Below are positions 1 through 9,264 of a DNA stretch of 64,000 nt, piece by piece. The position numbers were made by a program, and so were the translations under genes. Positions within the stretch are counted from its first letter, which is position 1. Each line of letters starts with the position of its first letter. The notes beneath the pieces were generated by a model. It saw only the letters and a program-made list of their open reading frames with translations. It was not told the DNA's origin and ran no database searches. This DNA comes from Streptomyces glomeratus (GTDB taxonomy: Bacteria > Actinomycetota > Actinomycetes > Streptomycetales > Streptomycetaceae): contig NZ_JAKEEB010000024.1 of assembly GCF_021462825.1 (NCBI RefSeq), forward strand, positions 1-64,000. The letters run 5' to 3'.

Positions 1-671
1 GCGAGGACCGGGAAGGCCAGCAGGACGAGCACACCGGTCAGCAGCACGTTCCACACGAAGATCGGCATACGGAACATAGTCATGCCGGGCGCGCGCATGC
101 AGACGATGGTGGTGATGAAGTTGACCGAGCCGAGGATCGTGCCGAACCCCGAGAGTGCCAGACCCATGATCCACATATCCGCGCCGGCGCCCGGCGAGCG
201 GACCGCGTCCGACAGCGGCGCATACGCGAACCAGCCGAAGTCGGCGGCCCCTTGCGGGGTGAGGAATCCGCCCACGGCGATCAGTGAACCCAGCAGGTAG
301 AGCCAGTAGGCGAACATGTTCAGCCGCGGGAACGCCACGTCGGGCGCGCCGATCTGCAGCGGCATGATCCAGTTCGCGAAACCGGCGAACAGCGGCGTCG
401 CGAACATCAGCAGCATGATCGTGCCGTGCATCGTGAACGCCTGGTTGAACTGCTCGTTCGACATGATCTGCAGGCCCGGCCGGGCGAGTTCCGCCCGCAT
501 CAGCAGGGCCATCACCCCGCCGATGCAGAAGAACGCGAACGACGTGACCAGATACAGAGTGCCGATGGTCTTGTGGTCGGTGGTGGTCAGCCACCTGACC
601 GCGGCGGCCCCCGGACGGCGTGCGGCCGCGGTGGGAGGTGCCGGACGCGGCATGACAGTGTTGCTCTCCAT
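1..671 (-). CDS. ctaD: Cytochrome c oxidase subunit I (CtaD), N-terminal part, cut by window edge
   Basis: The reverse strand reads without a stop from the ATG at 671 to the window edge, about 223 codons. After a short Ala/Pro-rich leader comes TTDHKTIGTLYLVTSF, the classic start of haem-copper oxidase subunit I. It is followed by membrane helices with MRAELARPG, MHGTIMLLMFATP (containing a conserved haem-ligand region) and FANWIMPLQIGAPDVAFPRLN. The protein is the catalytic membrane subunit of aa3-type cytochrome oxidase, reducing O2 with electrons from the cytochrome bc1-cc complex. The full protein is normally about 560-580 residues, so more than half lies outside. An internal ATG at 653 is an alternative start. 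The gene is divergent from the sigma-factor gene at 777. Confidence 0.93.
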   Translation of the reverse strand, partial: MESNTVMPRPAPPTAAARRPGAAAVRWLTTTDHKTIGTLYLVTSFAFFCIGGVMALLMRAELARPGLQIMSNEQFNQAFTMHGTIMLLMFATPLFAGFANWIMPLQIGAPDVAFPRLNMFAYWLYLLGSLIAVGGFLTPQGAADFGWFAYAPLSDAVRSPGAGADMWIMGLALSGFGTILGSVNFITTIVCMRAPGMTMFRMPIFVWNVLLTGVLVLLAFPVL

Positions 672-776
672 GCCCCGCCTGTGTCCGCCTCCGCTCGGGC
701 GCTCACACCCGGAAAACGCGACGAGCGTCACACGGGAGGGTGTGACGTTCCCGGAACTGCCGGACACCAACGGAAC

Positions 777-1535
777 ATGAGCGACGACGAGATCTTCGCC
801 GCTGCCTATCGCGAGCACTACTGGGCGGTCAGCCGCTATGTCGCGCGACGGCTCGACGGCGGCACCGGCGACGTCGAGGAAGTGGTGGCCGATGTGTTCA
901 CCGTGGCCTGGCGGCGCCGGTCCGACCTGCCCGCCTCCCCGCTGCCCTGGCTGTACGGGGTGGCGCGCAACTGCCTGGCCAACACCGTACGCGGCCACGG
1001 CCGCCGCCGGCGGCTCCTCGACCGGCTCGGCAACGACGAGAGCGCGCACGGACGGCAGATCGTGGCGAGCCCCGACGCGGACACCCCCGGCGGCTGGGTG
1101 CACGAGGCACTGGCCCGGCTGTCCCCGGCCGACCGGGAGGTCCTGCGGCTGACGGCCTGGGAGGAACTCGCGATCGACGAGGTCGCCGTCGCGCTCGGCT
1201 GCGGCAGTCGCGCGGCGGCGATGCGCCTGCACCGTGCGCGGAGACGCCTGAGAGCGCAGATCGACCGGATGCGGGTCACCGCGATACCCGGCGGCGTCCC
1301 CGACGACGGTGCCCCGGACGCCGCCCCCACCGGTCGCGGCACCTCGACGGCGGCGTCCGGCCCCCAAGCGCCCCCGCCCGATGCCCCGGCCGCGTCGCCC
1401 GGCGCCGTAGCGCCTCCCCGCGGTACCCCGACCGCACCGCCCGGTGCCCCCGCACCCCCGCGTGGTATCCCGACCCCACCGGCCCGCGCCGTGGCACCCC
1501 GGCGCGGCACTCCGAAGGAGCACGACCATGGCTGA
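777..1535 (+). CDS. ECF-type RNA polymerase sigma factor with Pro/Ala-rich tail
   Basis: A 252-residue protein. Residues 8-75 match sigma region 2 (YREHYWAVSRYVARRL, then a DVFTVAWRR block and PLPWLYGVARN). Residues 108-162 match region 4 with LSPADREVLRLTAWEEL and a helix-turn-helix ending in RLHRARRRLRA. This is a group-4 (ECF) sigma factor that should direct RNA polymerase to a small regulon. After residue 170 comes an unusual tail of about 80 residues, rich in Pro, Ala, Gly and Arg, with repeated APPRGTP-like units. The start ATG at 777 has only a weak ribosome-binding site. The stop overlaps the next gene by 8 bp, and that gene's GAAGGAG lies inside this coding sequence, so the two are probably translated together. 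Confidence 0.85.
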   Translation: MSDDEIFAAAYREHYWAVSRYVARRLDGGTGDVEEVVADVFTVAWRRRSDLPASPLPWLYGVARNCLANTVRGHGRRRRLLDRLGNDESAHGRQIVASPDADTPGGWVHEALARLSPADREVLRLTAWEELAIDEVAVALGCGSRAAAMRLHRARRRLRAQIDRMRVTAIPGGVPDDGAPDAAPTGRGTSTAASGPQAPPPDAPAASPGAVAPPRGTPTAPPGAPAPPRGIPTPPARAVAPRRGTPKEHDHG

Positions 1536-2550
1536 CGGACACGACACACGGACGGATCCGGCCGTGCCCGACGACCTCACGCTGCTGCGTCTCGCCGATC
1601 CCGTGCCCGCCTCGGACCTCCGTTACCAGGACGGCCCCCTGGGCCACGAGGCCGAGCGCCGGCTGCGCCGCCTGCTGCACAGCGGCACACCCGCGCGCCC
1701 TGCCCGGCACGTACGGCGCTGGGCCTGGTCCCTCACCGCGGCCACCGCCGTCGCCGCCGTCGCCGCCGCGCTGCTGCTGTCCGGTCCCACCACCGCTCCC
1801 GCCGTGGCCGCGCCCCGTCCTCTGACCGTGCGGGCCGGCTCCGCTCCCGTCCCCCTGACGGAACTCGCCGAACGGGCCGTCGCGGCCCACGGCTCGCTGC
1901 CGCTGCGCCGGGGCACCCATGCGCAGACCTGGAGCCTCGGCCTGAGCAGCGGGCCCGGATCCCGTCCGCCGATCACACTGCCCGAGGAGCGGGTCGTCCG
2001 CTGGCAGGCCGACGGCAGCCACACCGAACTCGTCGTGGCCACCGACCCGCGGCAGCCGGGCAAGCCCGTCATCGCCGACGCCGACGGAACGCCGCGCACG
2101 GTCGAGGACGGCCATGTCCTCAGCCGGAAGACGTACTGGCCGAGCTGGAGCGACGCCCCGCCCCAGGCGCGGCCCCCGCACACGGCCGCGGCCCTGCGCG
2201 CCTATCTGGAGGAGATCGACACCACCACCACGATGAGCACACCCGGACTGGTCGACGCGGTCTCCCGGTTGCTCGACAATTGGACGCTCGGATCACGGGA
2301 GAACGCCGCCCTCGTGCGTGTCCTCGCCGACGCCAAGGGCCTGCGCCCGGTGGGCGCGGTCACCGACCGGCTGGGCCGTCGGGGACAGGCGTACGTGTAC
2401 GACGACAGCGCGCACGCCGGCCAGGGGATGCTGGTCCTGGATCCCGCCAGCGGCGCGGTACTCGGCCTGGAGAGCACCGCCACGAAAGCCGACCCCCAGT
2501 ACGGTCTCAAGGCCGGTGACGTGCTGTCGTACAGCGCCTGGATGCGGTGA
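1528..2550 (+). CDS. Membrane-anchored sigma-factor partner, CU044_5270-like
   Basis: A 340-residue protein that starts inside the sigma-factor gene, with GAAGGAG at 1514-1520 as ribosome-binding site. A cytoplasmic stretch of about 60 residues is followed by one Ala/Val-rich membrane segment (about 66-86) and a roughly 250-residue extracytoplasmic domain. That domain has features such as LGRRGQAYVYDD and a C-terminal LDPASGAVLGLE block. This layout and position match the CU044_5270-type proteins that accompany ECF sigma genes in Streptomyces. I infer a sensory or anti-sigma-like role. No zinc-binding anti-sigma motif (HxxxCxxC) is present, so a classical ZAS anti-sigma is unlikely. Confidence 0.7.
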   Translation: MADGHDTRTDPAVPDDLTLLRLADPVPASDLRYQDGPLGHEAERRLRRLLHSGTPARPARHVRRWAWSLTAATAVAAVAAALLLSGPTTAPAVAAPRPLTVRAGSAPVPLTELAERAVAAHGSLPLRRGTHAQTWSLGLSSGPGSRPPITLPEERVVRWQADGSHTELVVATDPRQPGKPVIADADGTPRTVEDGHVLSRKTYWPSWSDAPPQARPPHTAAALRAYLEEIDTTTTMSTPGLVDAVSRLLDNWTLGSRENAALVRVLADAKGLRPVGAVTDRLGRRGQAYVYDDSAHAGQGMLVLDPASGAVLGLESTATKADPQYGLKAGDVLSYSAWMR

Positions 2551-2832
2551 CCCCAGCTCTCCCGGGCGAAGGTCCCCGGCGGCCTCCCGGCCGAAGCCGC
2601 CGACCCGGACGGCGGCTCCGCGGCCGGGACTGCGCGGATCCACGGCCCGGGGCTGCCATCCTGGACACCGGTCCGCCGGCTCGCCGCCATCACCGGACCA
2701 CTGCCGTGGTGTGTGCTGCGTGGGGCATCGGGCAGGGCCTGGACCCGGACGACCTCGCACCGGGCCACGGCCCCCGACCGGAGGGACACCATTCGTGATC
2801 ACCACAAGGCCCCATCAGCAAGGACGCCCCTC

Positions 2833-3576
2833 ATGACGGCCGCACGCCTGATCCGCGCGGCCGCCCGTGCCGCGCTGCCCGCCCTCGCCGCCGCCCATGT
2901 CGCGCCCGTCGTCTCCACCTTCGGACCGCTCCGCAACCGCGTCATGCCCCGCCTGTGCGGCCGCGGACGGGTCTGCCATGTCGCCCTCACGTTCGACGAC
3001 GGCCCCGACCCCGTGTCCACCCCGCTGTTCCTGCGGCTGCTCGCCCACCGCGGCGTGCACGCCACCTTCTTCCTGCTCGGCAGCCAGGCGGACCGCTCTC
3101 CGGGGCTGGTCCGGGAGATCGCCGCGGCGGGCCACGAGATCGGCGTCCACGGCTGGCTGCACCGTCCCCTGCTGCTGCGCGGACCACGCGCGACCTACGA
3201 CGACTTCGCCCGCGCCCGGGACACCGTCGCCGGGATCACGGGGCGGCAGCCGCTGCTGTTCCGGCCTCCCTACGGCATCATGTCGGCCGCCGCCCACCTG
3301 GCCGCCCGCCGCCTCGGACTCACCCCGGTGCTGTGGACCTGCTGGGGCGAGGACTGGACCGCCCGGGCCACACCCGAGTCCGTCCACCGCACGGTCACAG
3401 CCGACCTCGACGGCGGCGGGACGATCCTGCTGCACGACTCCGACTGCACCTCCGCCCCGGGCGCCTGGCGATCGGCGCTGGGCGCGCTACCGCTCGTTCT
3501 CGACACCTGTGAGCAACGGGGATACCAGGTCGGAAGGCTGGCCGACCACGGCTGGCCCCACCCGGCGGCGGCGTGA
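2833..3576 (+). CDS. Polysaccharide deacetylase (NodB-type, CE4)
   Basis: A 247-residue protein carrying the CE4 metal-dependent deacetylase motifs in order: TFDDGPDP (catalytic/metal Asp at 55 and 56), HGWLH (metal-binding His 106 and 110), FRPPYG, and a late ILLHD motif. The enzyme removes N-acetyl groups from a polysaccharide, probably peptidoglycan or chitin-like material. The N-terminus is Ala-rich and only weakly hydrophobic, so export is uncertain. The start at 2833 follows a GCAAGGAC ribosome-binding site. It lies 280 bp after the sigma-factor pair. The next gene is convergent. Confidence 0.88.
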   Translation: MTAARLIRAAARAALPALAAAHVAPVVSTFGPLRNRVMPRLCGRGRVCHVALTFDDGPDPVSTPLFLRLLAHRGVHATFFLLGSQADRSPGLVREIAAAGHEIGVHGWLHRPLLLRGPRATYDDFARARDTVAGITGRQPLLFRPPYGIMSAAAHLAARRLGLTPVLWTCWGEDWTARATPESVHRTVTADLDGGGTILLHDSDCTSAPGAWRSALGALPLVLDTCEQRGYQVGRLADHGWPHPAAA

Positions 3577-3654
3577 GACGACGGCACGCCCCTTTTACGG
3601 CCGGCTGCCGAAGCGATCCTCGCCGCGCACGCCGTGAGGCCCGACCCGGCGCCC

Positions 3655-5448
3655 TCAGCCGGCCGCCGCGAGGAACTGGGTCGCGGCCAGTTCGGCATAC
3701 AGGGGGTCCCCGGTCACCAGGTCACGATGAGTGCCGACCGCCCGCACCCGGCCCGCGTCCATGACGACGATCCGGTCGGCCGTCGTCACGGTGGACAGCC
3801 GGTGAGCGACCACAAGGACCGTCGTCGACCGCGCCACATCCGCGACCGTGTCCCGCAGCGCCGCCTCGTTGACCGCGTCGAGCTGTGAGGTCGCCTCGTC
3901 CAGGAGCAGCAGACGCGGGCGGCGCAACAACGCGCGGGCGATCGCGACACGCTGACGCTCCCCGCCGGACAACTTGGTCCCGCGATGCCCGACCAGCGTG
4001 TCGAGCCCCCGGGGGAGCCGCTCCACCAGAGCGTCCAGCCGCGTCGTCTTCAGCACACGCGCCACCTCGGCGTCCTGCGCCTCCGGATTGCCGAGCAGCA
4101 GGTTGTCCCGCATCGACCCGGAGAGCACCGGCGCGTCCTGCTCCACATAGCCGATGGCGGACCGCAGTTCGGACAACTCCCACTCGGCCACGTCACGGCC
4201 GTCGAGCGTGATGGTGCCGGACTCCGGGTCGTAGAACCGCTCGATCAGCGAGAACACGGTCGTCTTGCCCGCGCCCGAGGGGCCGACGAAGGCGGTCATC
4301 CCCCGAGCCGGCACCGCGAAGGTCACACCGTGGTGCACATACGGCAGGTCGTCGGCGTACCGGAAGCGCACATCCTCGAAGGCGATCGCGGCCGGCCGCG
4401 CACCGGGCGACGGCAACGGCGCGGGCCGCGCGGGCGGTTCGGCGGGCAGCCGCAGCGCCTCCTGGATCCGGGCGAGCGCGGCGGAGCCCGTCTGGTACTG
4501 GGTGACGGCGCCGACGACCTCCTGGATCGGCGACATCAGATAGAAGACGTACAGCAGGAACGCGACCAGGGTGCCCACGTCGATCGCCCCGGTCGCCACC
4601 CGCGCCCCGCCCACCGCCAGCACCGTGATGAAGGCGATCTGCATCGCGAGGCCCGCCGTGTTCCCCGCGGCCGCCGTCCACTTGGCGGCCCGCACGCTCT
4701 GCCTCCACGACTCCTCGGCCGCCGCGTGGACGGCCTCCTCCTCGCGGCGCTCCGCACCCGACGCCTTGACCGTGCGCAGTGCGCCGAGGATCCGCTCCAG
4801 CGACGCGCCCATCGCGCCCACCGCGTCCTGGGCCTGCCGGCTGGCCCGGTTGATGCGCGGCACGATGACCCCGAGCACGGTGCCCGCGCCCAGGACCACG
4901 GCGAGTGTGACGCCCAGCAGCACCGCATCGACCAGGCCCATCATCACCACCGTCGCGATCAGCGTCAGCCCTCCCGTGCCCAGACCGACCAGGGAGTCCG
5001 TGGTCACCTCCCGCAGCAGCGTGGTGTCGGAGGTGATCCGGGCCATCAGATCGCCGGGCTCGGTGCGGTCCACGGCGGATATCCGCAGGCGCAGCAGATA
5101 CGACGACAGGGCGCGCCGCGCACCGAGAACCACCGACTCGGCGGTGCGCCGCAGCACGTAGGAACCCAGCCCGCCCACCGCCGCGTTGGCGAGCACGAGC
5201 CCGGACATGCCGAGCAGCGCCCCGGTGACCGGCCGGTCGTGCGCCAGGTCGTCGATCAGCCCGCGCGCCACGAGCGGCAACAGCAGACCGGTGGCCCCGG
5301 TGACGAGCGCGAGCAGCGCACCCGCGCACAACGCCCACCGGTGCGGTCGCACGTATCCGAGGAGCAGCCGCCAGGCGGGAGGCACGGGGGCCGGGTCCGG
5401 TGCCGTTCCTTCCGAACGTTCCGTAGGGTCCGAATCGGTGATGCTCAC
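3655..5448 (-). CDS. ABC transporter, fused permease and ATP-binding protein
   Basis: A 597-residue half-transporter of the exporter (ABCB-like) type. An N-terminal six-helix transmembrane domain occupies about residues 30-320. The nucleotide-binding domain has Walker A GPSGAGKT (389-396), signature LSGGE (493-497), Walker B RLLLLDEAT (513-520) and an H-loop VVAHRLST. It would work as a homodimer exporting a lipid, peptide or drug. The substrate cannot be read from sequence. It is a single gene with no obvious operon partner and is convergent with the deacetylase gene. Confidence 0.92.
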   Translation of the reverse strand: MSITDSDPTERSEGTAPDPAPVPPAWRLLLGYVRPHRWALCAGALLALVTGATGLLLPLVARGLIDDLAHDRPVTGALLGMSGLVLANAAVGGLGSYVLRRTAESVVLGARRALSSYLLRLRISAVDRTEPGDLMARITSDTTLLREVTTDSLVGLGTGGLTLIATVVMMGLVDAVLLGVTLAVVLGAGTVLGVIVPRINRASRQAQDAVGAMGASLERILGALRTVKASGAERREEEAVHAAAEESWRQSVRAAKWTAAAGNTAGLAMQIAFITVLAVGGARVATGAIDVGTLVAFLLYVFYLMSPIQEVVGAVTQYQTGSAALARIQEALRLPAEPPARPAPLPSPGARPAAIAFEDVRFRYADDLPYVHHGVTFAVPARGMTAFVGPSGAGKTTVFSLIERFYDPESGTITLDGRDVAEWELSELRSAIGYVEQDAPVLSGSMRDNLLLGNPEAQDAEVARVLKTTRLDALVERLPRGLDTLVGHRGTKLSGGERQRVAIARALLRRPRLLLLDEATSQLDAVNEAALRDTVADVARSTTVLVVAHRLSTVTTADRIVVMDAGRVRAVGTHRDLVTGDPLYAELAATQFLAAAG

Positions 5449-5685
5449 AGCGCTCCTCGCGGAGTGTGAAGGTGTCCCTTGCGCAGTGCGGGCGTTCAGC
5501 CTACGTCCGCCGTGCGACGGTCATCCCCGCACACGTGCACGCGGGCCGCGGGCCCAGCCGATCCCACTTCCGCCGCGCGGATACGTGCAGATGGTGTGCC
5601 CGCCGCGCAAGGATCACGGGTGTGGGCCGCGGTGGCCCACGCCGGGCGTACGGCGCCCGCACCACCGACGGAAGGCAGCAGCACC

Positions 5686-6774
5686 ATGGCGCAGGAAGTA
5701 AGCGGCGTGATCGCCCCGGGCAAGGACGAGCCGGTGCGGGTCGAGACGATCGTCGTACCGGATCCGGGGCCTGGGGAGGCGGTCGTATGCATCCAGGCGT
5801 GTGGGGTCTGCCACACCGATCTGCACTACGGGCAGGGCGGCATCAGCGACGACTTCCCGTTCCTGCTCGGCCACGAGGCGGCGGGCGTCGTCGAGTCGGT
5901 CGGCGAGGGCGTCACGGACGTCGCGCCCGGCGACTTCGTGATCCTCAACTGGCGGGCGGTGTGCGGCACGTGCCGTGCCTGCCGGCGCGGACGGCCCTGG
6001 TACTGCTTCGACACGCACAACGCCCGGCAGAGGATGACCCTCGCCGCGACCGGCCGGGAACTCTCCCCGGCCCTCGGCATCGGCGCCTTCGCGGAGAAGA
6101 CGCTGGTGGCGTCCGGACAGTGCACCAAGGTGGACCCGTCCGTCTCCCCGGCCGTGGCGGGGCTGCTGGGCTGCGGGGTGATGGCCGGGCTCGGCGCCGC
6201 CATCAACACCGGGAACGTCGGCCGCGGCGACTCCGTGGCGGTGATCGGCTGCGGCGGCGTCGGCGGCGCGGCCATCGCCGGATCACATCTCGCGGGCGCG
6301 GAGAAGATCATCGCGGTGGACATCGACGACCGCAAGCTCGCCACCGCGAAGGAACTGGGCGCAACCCACACCGTCAACTCCCGTGAGAGCGACCCGGTCG
6401 AGGCGATCCGCGAGCTGACCGGCGGCTTCGGCAGCGACGTCGTCATCGAGGCGGTCGGCCGCCCGGAGACGTACAAGCAGGCGTTCTACGCCCGCGACCT
6501 CGCCGGCACCGTCGTGCTCGTCGGGGTCCCCACCCCCGAGATGAAGCTGGAACTGCCGTTCCTCGACGTCTTCGCGCGCGGCGGGGCGCTCAAGTCGTCC
6601 TGGTACGGGGACTGCCTGCCCTCCCGGGACTTCCCCATGCTCATCGACCTGCACCTGCAGGGACGCCTCCCGCTGGACAAGTTCGTGACCGAGACCATCG
6701 CTCTCGACGAGATCGACAAGGCCTTCGAACGGATGCTCTACGGCGACGTGCTGCGCTCGGTGGTGGTGCTGTGA
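5686..6774 (+). CDS. mscR: S-(hydroxymethyl)mycothiol dehydrogenase (mycothiol-dependent formaldehyde dehydrogenase)
   Basis: A 362-residue zinc-dependent medium-chain alcohol dehydrogenase. Catalytic zinc ligands are visible (C42 in GVCHTD, H63-E64 in GHE), as are the four structural-zinc cysteines C93, C96, C99 and C107 and the Rossmann motif VIGCGGVGGAA. The N-terminus MAQEVSGVIAPGKDEPV and overall pattern match the actinobacterial class III-like enzyme that oxidises the formaldehyde-mycothiol adduct with NAD+ to S-formylmycothiol. A GAAGG ribosome-binding site lies at 5671. The stop overlaps the next gene by one base (TGATG), which fits a two-gene formaldehyde detoxification operon. Confidence 0.92.
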   Translation: MAQEVSGVIAPGKDEPVRVETIVVPDPGPGEAVVCIQACGVCHTDLHYGQGGISDDFPFLLGHEAAGVVESVGEGVTDVAPGDFVILNWRAVCGTCRACRRGRPWYCFDTHNARQRMTLAATGRELSPALGIGAFAEKTLVASGQCTKVDPSVSPAVAGLLGCGVMAGLGAAINTGNVGRGDSVAVIGCGGVGGAAIAGSHLAGAEKIIAVDIDDRKLATAKELGATHTVNSRESDPVEAIRELTGGFGSDVVIEAVGRPETYKQAFYARDLAGTVVLVGVPTPEMKLELPFLDVFARGGALKSSWYGDCLPSRDFPMLIDLHLQGRLPLDKFVTETIALDEIDKAFERMLYGDVLRSVVVL

Positions 6775-7403
6775 TGGCCGCCCGCATCGACCACCTGGTC
6801 ACCTCCGGCACCTTCTCCCTCGACGGCGGAACATGGGAGGTCGACAACAACGTGTGGATCGTCGGCGACGACCGAGAGGCCATCGTCATCGACGCCGCCC
6901 ACGACGCCGACGCGATCGCCGAAGCGGTCGGCGACCGCCGGCTGCGTGCGATCGTGTGCACACACGCCCACAACGACCACATCGACGCCGCCCCCGCCCT
7001 CGCCGAGCGCACCGGCGCCGTGATCTGGCTCCACCCGGACGACCTGCCGATGTGGAAGACGACCCACCCGGACCGCCTGCCCGACCGCTGGCTGGACGAC
7101 GGCCTGGTGATCGAGACGGCCGGCACCGATCTGACGGTGCTGCACACCCCGGGCCACGCGCCCGGCGCGGTCTGCCTCTACGACGCGGGCCTCGGCACGG
7201 TCTTCACCGGCGACACCCTCTTCCGGGGCGGCCCAGGGGCCACCGGACGCTCGTACTCCCACTTTCCGACGATCATCGAGTCGATCCGCGACCGGCTGCT
7301 TACCCTCCCGCCCGACACGGTGGTCCGCACGGGACACGGGGAGACGACGACCATCGGGGCCGAGGCCCCCCACCTCGACGAGTGGATCGCGCGCGGCCAC
7401 TGA
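6774..7403 (+). CDS. Metallo-beta-lactamase-fold hydrolase, glyoxalase II-like, partner of MscR
   Basis: A 209-residue protein with the metallo-beta-lactamase/glyoxalase II signature HAHNDH (zinc ligands H64, H66, D68, H69), further ligands in LHTPGHAPGAV and FTGDTLF, and a final TGHGE. The ATG at 6774 overlaps the stop of the dehydrogenase gene by one base. A GTG three bases earlier is an alternative start. This gene commonly follows the mycothiol-dependent formaldehyde dehydrogenase gene in actinobacteria. Hydrolysis of S-formylmycothiol to formate and mycothiol is a plausible role by context, but it is an inference. Confidence 0.9.
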   Translation: MAARIDHLVTSGTFSLDGGTWEVDNNVWIVGDDREAIVIDAAHDADAIAEAVGDRRLRAIVCTHAHNDHIDAAPALAERTGAVIWLHPDDLPMWKTTHPDRLPDRWLDDGLVIETAGTDLTVLHTPGHAPGAVCLYDAGLGTVFTGDTLFRGGPGATGRSYSHFPTIIESIRDRLLTLPPDTVVRTGHGETTTIGAEAPHLDEWIARGH

Positions 7404-7641
7404 CACGACGGCGCGCCGGACCACCACCACCGCGGCGGCCGCACCGGCGCCCGGTCCCACATCCTCGGGCGCGGGGCGGGTGCGGGCCGCCGGGACCACC
7501 CCGTCCTCGCCGCACGGCACTTAGGGTGGGCAGAGATCACCGTCGTCGGGGCCGGAGGCGCCGCGGAAGGGCCGGCCGCGTGCGGTCGTGTCCGGTGGTC
7601 CGCGGCGCCCGGCCCCGCCCCCGAGGGAAAGCAGGAGTGGC

Positions 7642-8610
7642 ATGGAGTACGTGAAGCTCGGTTCGACCGGTCTTGACGTGTCCCGGATCTGCCTGGGCTG
7701 TATGAGTTTCGGCCTTCCCGACCGTGGCACCCACACATGGAGCCTCGACGAGGAGGCGTCCCGCCCCCTGATCCGCCGTGCGCTCGACGCCGGCATCAAC
7801 TTCTTCGACACCGCGAACGTCTACTCGGACGGCACCAGCGAGGAGATCGTCGGCCGTGCGCTCGCCGAGTACGCCCGCCGCGACGAGATCGTGCTGGCGA
7901 CGAAGGTGCACGGCCGGATGCGGTCCGGGCCCAACGGCGGCGGCCTGTCCCGCAAGGCGATCATGACGGAGATCGATCACAGCCTGCGCCGTCTCGGCAC
8001 CGACTACGTCGACCTCTACCAGATCCACCGCTGGGACCCCGCCACTCCCGTCGAGGAGACGATGGAGGCCCTGCACGACGTGGTCAAGGCCGGCAAGGCC
8101 CGTTACATCGGTGCCAGTTCGATGTACGCCTGGCAGTTCTCCAAGGCCCAGTACACGGCCCGGCTCGGCGGCTGGACGCGGTTCGTGTCGATGCAGAACC
8201 ACTACAACCTCCTCTACCGCGAAGAGGAACGCGAGATGCTGCCCCTGTGCGCGGACCAGGGCGTCGGGGTCCTGCCCTGGAGCCCGCTGGCCCGCGGGCG
8301 CCTGACCCGCGACTGGGACGACAGCAGCGAGCGCAGCCGCACCGACGAGTTCGGCAAGCGGCTCTACCAGGAGGGCGACCGGGCCGTCGTCGAGGCGGTG
8401 GCCGCGGTCGCTGCCGAGCGGGGCACCGCGCGCGCCCGCGTCGCCCTCGCCTGGCTGCTGCACCGGAGCACGGTCGCCGCGCCCGTCGTCGGCGTGACCA
8501 AACCGCACCACATCGACGACGCGGTGGCCGCGCTCGACGTCCACCTCACCGACAAGGAGATCGAGGCGCTTCAGGAGCCGTACCGGCCGCACCCCATCAG
8601 CGGTCACTGA
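7642..8610 (+). CDS. Aldo/keto reductase
   Basis: A 322-residue NADPH-dependent oxidoreductase of the aldo/keto reductase superfamily. The catalytic tetrad residues are present: D56 and Y61 (NFFDTANVYSDG), K88 (VLATKVHG) and H129 (YQIHRWD). The C-terminal cofactor-binding region contains VVGVTKPHHIDDAV. The best match by pattern is the bacterial YajO/GSP69-like group. The substrate is unknown. An AGGAG ribosome-binding site lies at 7633. The gene stands alone and is convergent with the sigma-factor gene downstream, with a hairpin between them. Confidence 0.9.
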   Translation: MEYVKLGSTGLDVSRICLGCMSFGLPDRGTHTWSLDEEASRPLIRRALDAGINFFDTANVYSDGTSEEIVGRALAEYARRDEIVLATKVHGRMRSGPNGGGLSRKAIMTEIDHSLRRLGTDYVDLYQIHRWDPATPVEETMEALHDVVKAGKARYIGASSMYAWQFSKAQYTARLGGWTRFVSMQNHYNLLYREEEREMLPLCADQGVGVLPWSPLARGRLTRDWDDSSERSRTDEFGKRLYQEGDRAVVEAVAAVAAERGTARARVALAWLLHRSTVAAPVVGVTKPHHIDDAVAALDVHLTDKEIEALQEPYRPHPISGH

Positions 8611-8629
8611 CAAGGACGATGACAGGGGA

Positions 8630-8658
8630 GGGGCGGCACGGGTCCTCCGTACCGCCCC
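8630..8658. terminator. Hairpin between convergent genes
   Basis: An inverted repeat of 12 bp arms (8630-8641 and 8647-8658) with one mismatch and a 5-nt loop sits between the convergent aldo/keto reductase and sigma-factor genes. There is no U tract, as is usual for Streptomyces. Probably a bidirectional terminator. Confidence 0.55.
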
Positions 8659-8666
8659 CGGGGCCC

Positions 8667-9218
8667 TCACGGACCGCCGGCCAGCCAGGGCCTGACCTGC
8701 CTGCGTGCCTCGTGCAGACGGGACTTCAGCGTGCCCAGCGGGACCCCGACACGTTCGGCGACCTCCGCGTACTCCAGCTGGCAGATGTCCCGGTAGACCA
8801 GCGGCGCCACCAGATGCGGATGCTCGCGTTCCAGCCGCTCCAGGGCCTCCAGCAGGTCGACGCGGGACCCGGCGATGACACTGGTCGTCCGCGGATCCAC
8901 ATGCTCGGCCGCGTCGATGGTCCCGGGCTGCTCGACGGCCCGGCGCTTCAGCTCCCGGTACTTCTGCCGGGCGCAGTTGGCGACCACGGTGTACAGCCAT
9001 GTGCTGAAGCGACTGCGGCCCTCGAACGTGGAGATCTTCCGCGCCACCTGCAACAGCACGTCCTGCGCCGCTTCCTCGGCGTCCTCCCGGCACGGCAGGA
9101 ACCGTCCACAGCGCCGCACGACCTCCGGCCTCAGGTGCTGGAGCAGCGCGTCCAGGGCGGCTGCGTCACCCGCCGCCGCGCGCCGAGCGAGCTCCTCGGT
9201 GTCCGCGGCATCCCCCAC
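8667..9218 (-). CDS. ECF-type RNA polymerase sigma factor
   Basis: A 183-residue sigma factor. Region 2 reads CREDAEEAAQDVLLQVARKI, then FSTWLYTVVANCARQKYR. Region 4 contains YRDICQLEYAEVAERVGVP and LGTLKSRLHEARRQVR. I chose the GTG at 9218 because GAGGGGA lies seven bases upstream. A longer frame opens at 9266, but it would start inside the first codon of the divergent kinase gene. The 46-bp gap to the divergent kinase gene suggests shared promoter control. No adjacent anti-sigma gene is present, so the kinase may be the signalling partner. Confidence 0.87.
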   Translation of the reverse strand: MGDAADTEELARRAAAGDAAALDALLQHLRPEVVRRCGRFLPCREDAEEAAQDVLLQVARKISTFEGRSRFSTWLYTVVANCARQKYRELKRRAVEQPGTIDAAEHVDPRTTSVIAGSRVDLLEALERLEREHPHLVAPLVYRDICQLEYAEVAERVGVPLGTLKSRLHEARRQVRPWLAGGP

Positions 9219-9264
9219 TGGGAGCTCCCCTCGATGTCGATGTCCGACCAGGCATGATAGTCCC

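Noticed and set aside
3985..5469. A 494-codon plus-strand open frame opposite the ABC transporter gene
   Set aside because: The translation is rich in Arg, His, Gly and Gln without domains, while the minus strand carries perfect ABC transporter motifs. It is a high-GC shadow.
7537..9093. Long minus-strand open frame opposite the aldo/keto reductase gene
   Set aside because: The translation is low-complexity Gly/Ala/Val/Arg, and the reductase and sigma genes explain the region.
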